In this document: piece by piece, positions 41,091 to 50,668 of the stretch | How the letters are laid out: every line of letters starts with the position of its first letter | Numbering within the stretch: position 1 is the stretch's first letter | Source of the DNA: Vulcanisaeta distributa JCM 11216 | GTDB lineage: Archaea; Thermoproteota; Thermoprotei; Thermoproteales; Thermocladiaceae | DNA: 64,000 nt | Assembly (NCBI RefSeq): GCF_001315985.1 | Contig: NZ_BBBI01000008.1 | Span: forward strand, 36,737-100,736 | Direction: 5' to 3' | The notes under the pieces: model-generated | What the model was told of the DNA's origin: nothing | What the model saw: the letters and a program-made list of their open reading frames with translations, nothing else | The model's database searches: none | Position numbers and translations under genes: made by a program

Positions 41091-41853
41091 TTACTCCTGC
41101 CCCCCCTGACCAAGCACCTCACCGACTATCCTCTCTATCGACTTAATCAACCTCCTATCAGCACCGCCACCACCCAGGGAGTTAATGAAGGAGTTCAGGA
41201 CCTCGAGGTCCACGCCATACCTGCCGTAGTAACTCGGTAGGTAGTGGAGGACTACGTTCTCGTCATACCTAAGCACCTGGAGAACCTTCATTAGCTTTAG
41301 GAAGTCTATCGAGCCCTCGAATATGGGCAAACCAAAGGAACCACCCCCCCGCTTATTACTGAAGTAAATAGCCTTAACATAACCACTCAACTCAACAAAC
41401 CTCCTAACGAAATCCCTCAAACCCCCCCTCTCCCTAGCCACGTGAAGGGCGAGACCAAGCCTATGCGGTGAAACCTCATTAGCAAGCTCAGTAACCTCAC
41501 CAGGACTCCTCAGGAAATCCCCCCCAACACCAAACTCCCAAATAACCCTGACACCATACATCGAAGCCTCATCGAGCAATTCCGCTAGGGTATTGACATC
41601 ATTAATCCCTGGTCTAGCCACCATAAAATCCGCATTAAGGTAATCGAGCAACGCCATGAATCTCTCCGCATCACCCCCTCCTCCTTAGGTAACCAACCCT
41701 AACCTGGCCAACCCTAAGCCCAAGATCCTCAAGCTCCACCGCTAGGGCCGGCAGGAACTTATCAACGTCTGGGAAGCCCCTAATATCGAGCTCTGCCTGC
41801 GTATTCAATTTGGGCAGGTCCCTAATGGGCTTAACACTAATGAGTAGCTCCAC
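41091..41853 (-). CDS. TIM-barrel protein, sugar-phosphate isomerase/epimerase-like, frame-disrupted
   Basis: The N-terminus is 'LLISVKPIRDLPKLNTQAEL', then 'LGLRVGQVRVGYLRRRG'. The G5 at about 41682 breaks the frame, and four bases give RRRGDAERFMALLDYLNADF. Strand-helix repeats follow: 'ADFMVARPGIND', 'GVRVIWEFGVGGDFL', 'HRLGLALHVARERGGL', 'VKAIYFSNKRGGGSFGLPIF', 'NVVLHYLPSYYG'. This looks like a short xylose-isomerase-like barrel of about 250 residues. Active-site metal ligands are not obvious. It is divergent from the gene at 41945. Confidence 0.5.
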
Positions 41854-41944
41854 AACATCGACAATGTGGAATTAATTAATAAAACTATCGACAATGAACA
41901 AGGAACCAAGCTTTTTAAGCCCAATAAATAATTATAAATACACC

Positions 41945-42352
41945 ATGAGCGAGAACATCGATGAAATCGAGAGGAGGAAAATAATGATGAAAATGATGAT
42001 GGAAATCATTAACAAGGCCCAACAGAAAACAGGCACTAAGCGTGAACTAACCCGTGAGGAGGTTATCCAATTAATTAGGCAAATAACGAAGGGAGAGAGG
42101 GCTGGCGAGATAATAGATAACGCCCTGCAGTTATATGGCGACACTGCGGTTCAAGTATTCAGACAATTAGTTGAGCTCCATCTGGGCGGTAAGCTGGGTG
42201 AGCTCCAGGATTACGAACTCTACCAAATACTCGAGAGGGTTGGGCTCCACGTGCCATTAAGGACCAGGGTAAGGATTGTTAGGCACGGCAGGAGGAGAGC
42301 ATTGGAACATCAGGCGAGTAACGGCTGCAATAACAAGTTATACCTCGGCTGA
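41945..42352 (+). CDS. Small basic helical protein, PDCD5-like candidate
   Basis: From ATG 41945 the protein reads MSENIDEIERRKIMMKMMME, a long charged N-terminal helix. A helical bundle ('REEVIQLIRQITKGERAGEI', 'FRQLVELHLGGKLGELQDYE') and a basic tail (RTRVRIVRHGRRR) follow. The arrangement recalls archaeal PDCD5/DNA-binding proteins, but the match is weak. CTTTTTAAG at 41911 is a strong TATA box 25-33 nt upstream, predicting a leaderless, well-expressed mRNA. The last 20 residues overlap the convergent DedA gene and may be read in the wrong frame. Confidence 0.5.
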   Translation: MSENIDEIERRKIMMKMMMEIINKAQQKTGTKRELTREEVIQLIRQITKGERAGEIIDNALQLYGDTAVQVFRQLVELHLGGKLGELQDYELYQILERVGLHVPLRTRVRIVRHGRRRALEHQASNGCNNKLYLG

Positions 42353-43047
42353 ATCACCATACCCCGGCTTTACACGAAGTCTCAGCACTATGTACACTAC
42401 TATTACAATCGCCACCACAACGGCAACAACGTACAAATACCTATCGATTAATCCTATGATTAACGACCACTGAGCAGCGAATGCATAACCAATATACACG
42501 AGGATCGAGTCCCAGATCAAATGCCCAAGGAATGTAACGGCAATGAAACTCGCAATCCTCATAGCAGCCAGGCCCGCCGGGAATGATATGAGCGCCCTAA
42601 AGCCAGGCAGAAACCTAAAGCCAAACACGGCCACCGCACCATACCTACTGAACCACCTACCAATGAATTAAGTCTCCTCCTGTCAAGGCCAAATAACCCG
42701 CCATACCTAAGTAGGAACGGTATCCCGAGGTAGTAAGCAATGTAATAATCAATTAATGAACCAATGAGACTACCGAACGTGCCGATTAACACACCGAGCA
42801 CGGGATCTATGAAACCCAGCGACGCGTAATAACCAACCAGAGGCATAACGACCTCGCTGGGTATTGGTAGCGACATACCCTCAAGAACCATCAGTACAAA
42901 TACCAGGGCATAACCGTATAGTCCCTTAAACGCGTACTCAAACATCATTAACGAGACTAGCAAGGCCCTAATAAGGGTTGTGCGGAGTATGCTGGGTATT
43001 ATTCGAGCGTACAAAGTTTCAATTAAGCTAACGGGGGGGTATTTCAC
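42338..43047 (-). CDS. DedA/SNARE-associated family membrane protein, frame-disrupted
   Basis: DedA features: 'YGYALVFVLMVLEGMSLPIP' with 'SEVVMPLVGYYASLG', 'GTFGSLIGSLIDYYIAYYLG', and after a frame change near 42660 'WFSRYGAVAVFGFRFLPG' and 'RALISFPAGLAAM'. These are the Glu- and Arg-bearing re-entrant loops of the family, thought to move lipid carriers or lipids across membranes. The start may be the ATG before 'FEYAFKGLYGY'. A missing base, not a G7, explains the split. The 3' end overlaps the gene at 41945 by 15 nt. Confidence 0.75.
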
Positions 43048-43091
43048 GGGAAACCTCTATTTGTGGCATGTCTGCATGTGTCGTGACCAGC

Positions 43092-43382
43092 ATGGGACCA
43101 ATAAGATACATGATCACGGCCGCGATACTCGCCATGGCAATAGCGGTACTGGCGGTAATGGCTCAGTCACAATACGGCAATGCCCAGCTAACCATAAATG
43201 CGCATAATGCGACTAATACCATGCAGATAGTTAATTGCACGCAACATGGTGAGTTCCAGGGAGAGTTTCAATGTGGTGACCAGGTTGGTGTTCAGGCTAA
43301 TGTAACGGTCCATAACGTGACTAACGGATTGCCCTATCAGTATGAGGATGAGGTTGAGTACGAGGCATCAATGGAGGATTGA
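43092..43382 (+). CDS. Small secreted protein with two cysteines
   Basis: From ATG 43092 a signal peptide (MGPIRYMITAAILAMAIAVL) is followed by about 70 residues. Repeated 'Asn-Ala-Thr' and 'NVT' sequons, a Cys pair (VNCTQHGEFQ and FQCGDQ) and an acidic Tyr-rich tail (YQYEDEVEYEASMED) are visible. The stop overlaps the next gene by 4 nt. No family is recognised; it could be an extracellular metal- or partner-binding peptide. Confidence 0.5.
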   Translation: MGPIRYMITAAILAMAIAVLAVMAQSQYGNAQLTINAHNATNTMQIVNCTQHGEFQGEFQCGDQVGVQANVTVHNVTNGLPYQYEDEVEYEASMED

Positions 43383-43441
43383 TGAGCGGGTTCATTATAA
43401 GAACTCTTAAAAATCACCATGTTATTTCTCTTCCATTAATT

Positions 43442-43885
43442 ATGAACAAGCATTACATAGTTGGCAAGGGGGGGAAATGCCCTAAGTGTGGGATGGAGGG
43501 CACGGTAATACTCAGGGTTAGTGGTTCAAGACCCTACGTCTATGTCAGGCATGGCAGGGTCTGGCACTACATAGGTACTCTGGACAGGGTTAACCTAGAA
43601 TCAATAATGAATAGAGAATCCCGCCCAGTAACCATTAATCAACACCCCCCCAATACCCTTTATCTTAAAGCCATGATCATCGCCATGCTTGCAACGGTTG
43701 TCGTTATGGTTGTCATGGGCATGTTTACGAAATACCTAACGCCTAATAACAATGTTAATGTAAATACTGAGGGTGTGGGTAACACCGCCATGGTTAATTA
43801 CGGTGATTTTGACATAAATGATGGGTTCATAAACGTTAGTTATGGTGAAACTAATATTTGCCCTCTCACTAATGATATTGATTAA
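43442..43885 (+). CDS. Zinc-ribbon membrane protein
   Basis: From ATG 43442 the protein begins MNKHYIVGKGGKCPKCGMEG. It has a single CxxC, 'RPYVYVRHGRVWHYIGTLDR', then a linker, one membrane helix ('MIIAMLATVVVMVVMGMF') and an Asn-rich extracellular tail. The N-terminal motif resembles short archaeal zinc-ribbon proteins whose second ligand pair is His. A frame upstream reaches 43379, overlapping the previous stop, so the real start could be there. Function unknown. Confidence 0.5.
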   Translation: MNKHYIVGKGGKCPKCGMEGTVILRVSGSRPYVYVRHGRVWHYIGTLDRVNLESIMNRESRPVTINQHPPNTLYLKAMIIAMLATVVVMVVMGMFTKYLTPNNNVNVNTEGVGNTAMVNYGDFDINDGFINVSYGETNICPLTNDID

Positions 43886-43888
43886 ATA

Positions 43889-44469
43889 ATGAGGATCGGC
43901 GCCATAGTACTTGCTGCCGGCGAGAGCAGGAGATTTGGCGGTAATAAATTATTGGTTATGGTCGGTGGTGAGCCAGTCATACTGAGGGTTTTGAGGGCGT
44001 TAAGTGGGTTTGAGAGGGTCGTCGTTGTTGGGGGGCCTACGCCAGTGAGTTAATGCCTTACCTATCCAATGAGGTCGTCATCTATAATCCACATTATAAG
44101 GATGGTATGAGCACATCAATAAGGCTCGGCCTACGCTTCTTTCAGGACTACGACGCGGTACTCATAGTACTTGCGGACATGCCCCCCCTAATAACCAACG
44201 AGATAATATCAAAGATAGTGAGCGCGTACCACGAGGGATGCAGTGCCGTTGTACCAACGCACAATGGCGTCAGGGGAAATCCAGTGCTGATTCATAGGAC
44301 CCTATTCCCAGAATTAATGAGGTTAAGCGGTGATGTCGGTGCGAGGGAGGTATTGAGGAGTAGGGCTGACGTGTGCACTGTAGAGTGCGGACCTGAGGTC
44401 TTAATCGACATAGACACATCAAGTGACTTAGTCAGAGTCCTCAATATGGTTAAGGCTAATCGCCAGTAA
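43889..44469 (+). CDS. MobA/MocA-like nucleotidyltransferase (molybdopterin cofactor type), frame-disrupted
   Basis: Contains the NTP-transfer signature 'IGAIVLAAGESRRFGGNKLL', then 'VILRVLRALSGFERVVVVG'. The G6 tract 44030-44035 breaks the frame; four bases give VVVGAYASELMPYLSNEVVI. The second half has 'GMSTSIRLGLR', 'VLIVLADMPPL' with the metal-binding Asp, 'AVVPTHNGVRGNPVLIHR' and 'LIDIDTSSDL'. The order matches molybdenum-cofactor cytidylyl/guanylyltransferases. Substrate (CTP or GTP form) cannot be settled here. It is convergent with the gene at 44428. Confidence 0.8.
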
Positions 44470-44916
44470 TAAACTCCCAATAAACGTGATGATAGGCACC
44501 GCATTAAGCACGGCACCAATCTTAATGAGTAAGTCCCGCTGCATCGTTTTCCAGAAGAACATGGATATTGAAACATCACCCAGGAACGCAATTCCCATGC
44601 TTATCACAGTGATTACGTAGGTCTGTGGTGTGAAATGCGCCATTAGTAATAACGACGAACCAAGCACTAATAACAACGCACCAATAGACCCAATACTCAA
44701 AGACTTTGAATACCCATTGAAGCCCAGGTACATAATCACCGATGATACCATGTATGTTAATACGATTAGTAGGATGAGAGGGGGGGAGTAGAAATACTCT
44801 GGATATAGAATAACTATGAAGTATAGAAACTCGGCTATGAACTCCAGAATAAGCCCAAACCTAATAAGTCCACGGTTAAGCATAACAGTAATTACCTGCG
44901 CCGGGTTAAAAAGCAT
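44428..44916 (-). CDS. Membrane protein with about five helices, function unknown
   Basis: The frame is open from 44997, but the first credible start is ATG 44916 (MLFNPAQVITVMLNRGLIRF). Helices follow about every 25 residues, ending 'ITFIGSLLLAISLNH'. One loop contains 'FFWKTMQRDLLIKIG'. A C7-type tract near 44780 encodes PP. No family is recognised. The end overlaps the MobA-like gene by 42 nt. Confidence 0.45.
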   Translation of the reverse strand: MLFNPAQVITVMLNRGLIRFGLILEFIAEFLYFIVILYPEYFYSPPLILLIVLTYMVSSVIMYLGFNGYSKSLSIGSIGALLLVLGSSLLLMAHFTPQTYVITVISMGIAFLGDVSISMFFWKTMQRDLLIKIGAVLNAVPIITFIGSLLLAISLNHIEDSD

Positions 44917-44988
44917 AGGGAATAGAAAAAGCCAAAAAGAAACAACAACATGAAGGCTTATATTTAACTTACACCAATAACATTTGAT

Positions 44989-45350
44989 ATGGGCCACGTA
45001 TACGTTGACGTAACAATCAAGGGCAGGGCAGGTTCGAGGACCCTTAGGATGCTCGTAGATACAGGCTCAACGTACATAGTCCTAGACCCAGACCTAGCCA
45101 GGGAACTCGGCCTAGTTGAAACGCCATACACCGTGGAATTAATAATGGCTAATGGCACTAGGGAGGGGGGGCGAGAATATACGTGGGCGAAGCCAAGGTC
45201 AAGGGCAGAAGAGGGCCAGTGATGATAGCTGCCCTAAAGACGCCAACACCATTACTCGGCGTATACGCCCTAGAATCACTTGGGTTTAAGGTGAATCCAA
45301 GGACTGGAGAGCTCGAGGAAATAGGGCCAGAGGGAGGCTACCTACTTTAA
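44989..45350 (+). CDS. Retropepsin-like (clan AA) aspartic protease, frame-disrupted
   Basis: The first frame has 'VYVDVTIKGRAGSRTLRML' and the catalytic 'VDTGSTYIVLDPDLARELGL'. The G7 tract at about 45164 breaks the frame. The second frame continues 'VGEAKVKGRRGPVMIAALKT', 'PTPLLGVYALESLGFKVNPR' and ends GGYLL. About 120 residues, the size of single-lobe archaeal proteases that work as dimers. A truncated copy lies at 38463. Confidence 0.75.
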
Positions 45351-45394
45351 TACATACCTACATTTAGACATAGCGAATCCCTAGTACTAATCAG

Positions 45395-45863
45395 CCTGCC
45401 TCTCACTACTATCAGGCACTCACGTCTTTACGATAGGCCCTCAATCATTAATTAACAACCTGATAGAACCGAAAGTGCCGTCAAGTACGATCAATCTCGT
45501 TAATCCTAACGAACTATCCTTTACGCCTAATGGTTCGATTATAATAATTAATTAAAACTATGCAAGTAAGACACTATATATGAATAGTAATGATCCAGCA
45601 AGGATGCTGAAAATCCCGATGAGTAAGAACGACCTAGTGATCATAATCAACGAAAACTCAAATAAAACATTCATGCTCGAGAAAGCCATAGCTGTGACTT
45701 AAAGCATTAAATGCTACGGCCTCCATGAGAATACTTTTAGTAGCGTCGTTTACTTCATACTCGAGCACCAACCGGGCACGCCCTGGACCGTCAAAACCAT
45801 CAATTAACTACCCCCTCAGGTGGCACGTACAACGCGATATACGGCACCAGCAAGTGCCCATGA
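45395..45863 (+). pseudogene. Decayed secreted-protein gene
   Basis: Protein-like segments in several frames are separated by stops. They are 'GPQSLINNLIEPKVPSSTIN' with 'LSFTPNGSIII' (ending about 45553), 'MLKIPMSKNDLVIIINENSN', 'VVYFILEHQPGTPWTVKTIN' and 'PSGGTYNAIYGTSKCP' to 45863. Unlike the split genes elsewhere, the breaks here include in-frame stops and not just homopolymers, so true decay is likely. The segments look extracellular (Asn/Thr/Pro-rich). No family could be named. Confidence 0.4.
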
Positions 45864-45878
45864 GCCACATAACCACTC

Positions 45879-46843
45879 CTACCTAAAAACACCCCCCCTA
45901 AACTCAACCTCAACACCCCCCCTCCTCTCCCTAACAGCCCTATCATAGATCAACTTGGCGAGCACCAAATCCTCCACAGCAATGCCCAGGGACTTGAAGA
46001 TGGTTACAGAGTCATCACCCTGCCTACCCTAGCCCTACCAACCACGATGTCGGCCAGCGGGACAACCCTGGACCAGGCGGCATCGCCAGCCATTATCAAA
46101 TCACCGGCCTCCTCCCTGGCCTGGCTCACGTCATCAACCGCAATAACGTCTGCCCTAAGCACCGCGTCGGGCGCCAACTCAGCTATTGGCCCAATTACTG
46201 CCGATGGCATTAATGTGCATCCCAGACCTCAGGTATGAACCACGTATGAATGGGTCCCTCGAATTGGTGGCCGTGACCAAGACATCGACATCCCTACAAA
46301 CCTCCTCATAATCACTGGCAACCACAGCGTCAATGCCCCTAGACATTATGAAACTGGCGAACTCCTCGGCATGCCCACGAGTCCTACTAAAGACCTTAAC
46401 CAACCTAAGGTTCAAGACCCTACTCAAGGCCTCAAACTGGGCCCTAGCCTGGGTACCAGCACCAACAATGCCGAGCACGGACGAGCCCCCCCTCCTCGCC
46501 ATATACTTGGTGGCCACGGCAGACGCAGCCCCAGTCCTAAGCTGCCCAAGCCTATCAGCCTCAATGACAGCCAACAACTCACCACTATCGAGACTAAACA
46601 AGACAACCACAAACCTAGTACCATGCCTCGTACTCAGGTATGTCTTAAGCCCAGCAACCCTATAATCCCCCCCAAGAACTATGCCCTGAAGTACGTGAAG
46701 CACGGCGCCACTAACGATGGCCCTACGCTAGGCAGGTTAACCGCACCACCACTACCCAACAACCTAAAGCCGTCCTCCACAGCCCTTATGGCGTCATCAA
46801 ACGAAACTAACTCATTGACCTCAAATTCTCTGATCAGGAGCAC
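45879..46843 (-). CDS. Ornithine cyclodeaminase/mu-crystallin family enzyme, frame-disrupted
   Basis: The N-terminus is 'REFEVNELVSFDDAIRAVED'. The core has 'GDYRVAGLKTYLS' (substrate Lys), 'RLGQLRTGAASAVATKYMAR' and the Rossmann motif 'VLGIVGAGTQARAQFEALSR'. The end has 'DDSVTIFKSLGIAVEDL'. Frames change near 46727, near 46195 and near 46025 (GGG; four gives VGRGDDSVTIF). The family covers ornithine cyclodeaminase and archaeal alanine dehydrogenase (NAD-dependent), and the sequence alone does not choose. GTG 46843 is the likely start. It is followed by the decayed gene and stands as a single transcript. Confidence 0.8.
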
Positions 46844-46994
46844 AGGGCATTAATGGCAAAACCCCCCCTTTAAAGAAGTGCCCCCCCAACAACAAAACGA
46901 GTGAAGAGGTCAGAGTTAGCTGAGGAAGTGATGACCCATTCATGAACAGATAACACCTAGGAAATCGGGTTTAACCTCACGCCCCCCTTCAAAC

Positions 46995-47510
46995 CTACCT
47001 CCTACTTACGCTCTTTATGTCCGTGTTCACGGCCCTGTAAAACTCCTCATAAACAAGCCTATTTATGTCACAATTCACAAACTCACCACGCCTAGCAACG
47101 ACCTCATCGGCATCCGTATTAACCATGGTGACCTCCTCACCCTCAACACGCCCAACATTACAATTGACAAACCTAACATGCCTACCAACCACCCTCTTCA
47201 CATCCACATTTATTAACGTCACATCCTCGCCCTCAACCGCCTCAAGACCTGCATCCTGAACCTTAACGCGCTTACCCTTAATCACCCTAACCTCCTCAGG
47301 CGGACTCACCAGGTCTATTTGATCACCCTCAACCACATTACCCTCAATCACGACTCGCCTCGTCTTCACCCTTCCCGGGATGAACCTTAATTCCGTGACC
47401 CTCCTATCCAGGTCTATCGATATTAAACCAAGCCTTATCCTCCTCGGTTTAAGGCCTGCCCTAGTCCTATTAACGAAGTACTCGTAATACCTATCGAACT
47501 TCTCAGCCAT
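46995..47510 (-). CDS. Right-handed beta-solenoid (bactofilin-like) protein
   Basis: About 171 residues from ATG 47510. After a charged start come repeating turns of about 18-20 residues: 'VEGEDVTLINVDVKRVVG', 'RHVRFVNCNVGRVEGEE', 'VTMVNTDADEVVARRG', 'EFVNCDINRLV'. The periodic V-x-N-x-(D/N) pattern implies stacked beta-coils, as in bactofilins and pentapeptide-like solenoids. Cytoplasmic, since no signal is present. It is last in an operon with an ABC-2 exporter, a membrane-anchored ArsR regulator and a coiled-coil microprotein. It may form a scaffold or polymer. Confidence 0.65.
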   Translation of the reverse strand: MAEKFDRYYEYFVNRTRAGLKPRRIRLGLISIDLDRRVTELRFIPGRVKTRRVVIEGNVVEGDQIDLVSPPEEVRVIKGKRVKVQDAGLEAVEGEDVTLINVDVKRVVGRHVRFVNCNVGRVEGEEVTMVNTDADEVVARRGEFVNCDINRLVYEEFYRAVNTDIKSVSRR

Positions 47511-47629
47511 CACTCCACCCTCAGCATGTCCCTAATCTCACTGAGCAACTGCTTCATCTCCCTAATCCTCTCCATGATCATCCTCATGACCTCCTCATCA
47601 CTAACCTCCGCGTACTTCAACTCACTCAT
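47510..47629 (-). CDS. Coiled-coil microprotein (39 aa)
   Basis: ATG 47627-47629 opens MSELKYAEVSDEEVMRMIME, then 'IREMKQLLSEIRDMLRVE', a single amphipathic helix with heptad-like Met/Leu/Ile spacing. Its start overlaps the stop of the membrane ArsR gene (ATGA) and its stop overlaps the start of the beta-solenoid gene (TGATG). That strongly supports translation as part of the operon. It may pair with the coiled-coil tail of the ArsR protein. Confidence 0.6.
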   Translation of the reverse strand: MSELKYAEVSDEEVMRMIMERIREMKQLLSEIRDMLRVE

Positions 47630-48272
47630 GCCTCACCACCAACCCTCCTCAACTCATCCCTAATATCCCTAAGTATTGCATTCACATAATCAAGCTCCTC
47701 CAACAAACTCCTTATGAACGCCCTATAGACGTTTAATTGATTATTCATGGCCCTCAACTGCTCATCAACATTATCGAGTATGGGCACGAAGGAGAGTATG
47801 GCCAACACGGCGCCCCCCCAGAATATGGCGAAGACGCTGATTATAGTTGCGGCCACCAGGAATGGCCATGTACCGACTTTAAACGCCATGTAGAACACGG
47901 CTATTGGAACGCCTGCACCCATTACCAAGCCTGCCAGGAGCATCACGGATATCGATGCATACGGCATCCTCAGCCCAGGGACTCCGCCAACCGCTCCAGC
48001 AACTGCCTGTCTATGACTAGCCTGAAGTCCCTCACCCTGTAAACCTTCCTTAGGTGTGGCTTTGGCTTCTCCTCCACCACGTAAGTACCCTCCACCAACC
48101 CAGCCTCCTCCAAAACCCTCAGGTGTAGGTGGGCCAGGGCGTATGGTATGTGGAGCCTTTGGGCCACGTCCTGAATAAACGTCGGGTTCCTCACCAGCAT
48201 TAGGAGTATCCTCACCCTTAATGGGTTTGACAACGCCCTCCCAATCTTCACCAAGTCCTCCGGAGACTCCAC
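47626..48272 (-). CDS. Membrane-anchored ArsR-type regulator with coiled-coil tail, frame-disrupted
   Basis: The N-terminal winged helix (residues 1-95) has 'EDLVKIGRALSNPLRVRILL', 'TFIQDVAQRLHIPYALAHLH' and 'LRVLEEAGLVEGTYVV'. After 'LERLAESLG' a missing G in GGG (about 47975; four restores) joins to two membrane helices ('ISVMLLAGLVMGAGVPIAVF', 'FLVAATIISVFAIFWGGAVL'). The C-terminal coiled coil is 'VDEQLRAMNNQLNVYRAFIR'. No ligand cysteines are evident. It is encoded right after the ABC-2 permease and ahead of the microprotein, so it probably senses membrane or exporter state. Confidence 0.65.
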
Positions 48273-48280
48273 TTTTAAAA

Positions 48281-49022
48281 TCAGCCATTCACCTCACCCC
48301 TAACTATAGCATACCTAACTATTAAAATTGACGCCAAGGAATAAACAAATATACCTCCCAAGCCCACCAACAACTCATTTAAGTTCAGGTTCAGCGAACC
48401 ATTAATGGCCAGGGCCATGTATGTTGTCGGGAGGGCTAAACTAACGTACCTCAACACCGGGGGGGTAAAACAGTGATTGGGTAGTAAACCGGCGCTAAAA
48501 GCAATAGGGGGGGCCATGGAATCACTTGAGAGGCTTGGTTAACAACCCTATAGTTCCTAACCCCAATACCCAGGGCATAGCCCAGTAGGGCCGAGGCTAG
48601 GGATACGGCTATAGCCACCACCGTGGTTAAGGCTATCTCGTGATCCCATAGGACTCACCAACTATGAATATTGCCAGCACCAGTAAGGCTACTATTGAGG
48701 GCATGCCTAATAACACTAATTGCATTATATAGCCCAGGGCTATATCCCAATGGTCAGCACCATTGGCGAACATTAGGCTATATATAGTCTCCCTCCTGAA
48801 CGATGAGATGTCCTGGGCAGTAGCTATGAAGGGTATTACGAAGCTTGTATTGACCACGGTACCGGTTATGAAGTAGTCCATGTAGGCTGGGTTACCCACT
48901 ATCCTGAGTAGGAGTAGCCAAAGTATGGGGAACATCAGAGTGAGACCTAGGAATACGTAGATCCAGGCCCTGTTACTTAGGATCATGTACTTAGCCACGG
49001 TGTAGACGTTACTCAGCCTCAT
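48281..49022 (-). CDS. ABC-2 type transporter permease, frame-disrupted
   Basis: Starts MRLSNVYTVAKYMILSNRAW at 49022. Six helices follow; the N-terminal half ends '...AIFIVGES'. After a break near 48640, 'HEIALTTVVAIAVSLASALL' follows. Then come 'LLAPVYYPITVLPPVLRYVS' and 'LALPTTYMALAINGSLNLNL', matching the conserved ABC-2 segment before the last helices. The G7 tracts at about 48462 and 48510 disturb the frame. It exports an unknown substrate with the ATPase encoded just upstream; their ends overlap by 14 nt. Confidence 0.7.
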
Positions 49023-49878
49023 GGTTGAGCACCTCCATGAAGACGTCCTCGAGGGATGGCTCCCTAACCTCAAACCTAACCCTCCTCCTAACCAGGTCGT
49101 TAATCACATTAACCGCCTCATCCCAAGTCACCCTAATTGACTTGTCACCATCGTCACTCCTAACCTCAACCCACGGCAATTTCCTCCTCAACTCACCTGG
49201 AGAGCCCTCCATGAGTATCCTCCTATTCATAAGGTAAACCCTATCACTGAGCTCCTCAGCCTCATGAAGGTAGTGCGTAGTCAATATCACCGCGGACCCA
49301 CCATCCCTAGCACCCCCCCTAATCACATCCCAAATCCTCCTCCTATTCTGCGCGTCAATACCAACCGTCGGCTCATCAAGGATTATCAACCTAGGCCCAC
49401 AGGCAATCGCCGAAGCCACCAGAACCAGCCTCTTCATACCTCCCGACAACTCATCAATGAGACTATTCCTATAATCCCCCCCCAAGCCCAACAACATCAA
49501 TAGCCTCATCAACACACCGCCTAACCATGCCCCCCCCAGGCACACCCCCCCTAAGCCTAACAAGCATCTCCACATGCTCCACAACCCTAAGCAAACTAAA
49601 CGGCACAGCCTCCTGAGGAACAACACCCATCACACCACTGCCCCCCCTGGCCTTCCCAGGCTCATACCCATCACCAAGACCCTACCCCCCCTATCAGGCC
49701 TCAACTCACCATAGACCTGCCTAAGCAACGTAGTCTTACCAGCACCATTAGGACCAAGCACCGAGACAACCTCACCATAATCAACGTGGATACTAACATC
49801 CTCATTAACAACCAACGAACCAAAGGACTTCCACAAACCCTCAACCCAAACTACAGCACCTCCCGACTTCATTATCAA
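49009..49878 (-). CDS. ABC-2 exporter ATP-binding protein, frame-disrupted
   Basis: Walker A is 'SVLGPNGAGKTTLLRQVYGE'. Middle frames give 'VVPQEAVPFSLLRVVEHVEM' (Q-loop), then signature 'IDELSGGMKRLVLVASAIA', Walker B 'LIILDEPTVGIDAQNRRRIW' and switch His 'VILTTHYLHEAEELSDRVYL'. The C-terminal domain of about 60 residues is typical of DRI/CcmA-type exporters. Several G7 tracts between 49475 and 49690 break the frame. It is first gene of the operon, with AT-rich promoter DNA upstream (49875-49930). Confidence 0.8.
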
Positions 49879-50024
49879 ATAAAATTTATACTGAATAATT
49901 TTTAAATTTTACTGAACACGAAACCCAGGCAAACCACACAAATAAGTAAACACCATGAATAAATGCACGAACACGGCCCAAGACCACAACCTTAATTTAC
50001 TAACCCACGCCCCCCCTAAACAAC

Positions 50025-50668
50025 GTGATTAACGACATAAAGTACCTAAACGGAAACATAATAATCACACTAAACCAGGAAACAACGGCACTAGCAAACA
50101 CCGTAGACGGAGGACTAAGGAACGGCATCAAATACATAATACACCACCAAGTCCCCCCCAGGAACTTCAATAACGACCCAATTAAGGAAGCAATTAAAAC
50201 GCACAGGGAATTAACGATAGATAGCAACGAGGCAATAACCTTCCTAACAGCCACAGAGTTGCCAAGAAACCACACAATACACAGGGAGACAATTTACGGC
50301 GTAGAAATCGAGGTATCAGTTACTATAGGATTAATAAATTACTACAAAATAAACAGGGGGTGATATAGAGACGTGGGGGCTTTCACGAATCGACAATAAA
50401 CATGGCGATAATCATAAGTAAGCCATTGACGTTACAGGCAATGATAGACGCCATTGCGCTGAGCTCGCAGGTAAAGGCGTTAACGTTGGCAGAGCTAACT
50501 GGAGATAGGATGCACGGAACAACATCAGACGCGGTGGCAATAATAACACCAACCAAGGGCAATAAGGAACCATACGCAGGGCCAGCAACAACGATAGGCA
50601 AAGCCATAACCCACGCAATATACAACGCACTAATAAGGGCATACGGAACATATACACAGGGCACGTAA
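50025..50668 (+). CDS. cbiZ: Adenosylcobinamide amidohydrolase, frame-disrupted
   Basis: CbiZ removes the side chain of adenosylcobinamide so that archaea can salvage corrinoids through cobyric acid. Conserved parts are 'NGIKYIIHHQVP', 'EAITFLTATELPR', 'VEIEVSVTIGLIN', 'STINMAIIISKPLT', 'GTTSDAVAIITP' and 'YAGPATTIGKAITHAIYNAL'. Two G5 tracts (50356-50360 and 50375-50379) break the frame; with four at each the join reads NRGDIETWGFHESTINMAI. GTG is the start. The 3' end overlaps the antisense TnpB-like ORF by 39 nt. Confidence 0.8.

Noticed and set aside
47970..48288. Gly/Pro-rich reading of 47626-48288 as one unbroken protein
   Set aside because: The overlapping frame encodes a clear ArsR winged helix; the Gly/Pro-rich translation is an out-of-frame shadow.
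49009..49400. Plus-strand ORFs opposite the ABC ATPase
   Set aside because: They are antisense shadows; the minus strand carries the full set of ABC motifs.
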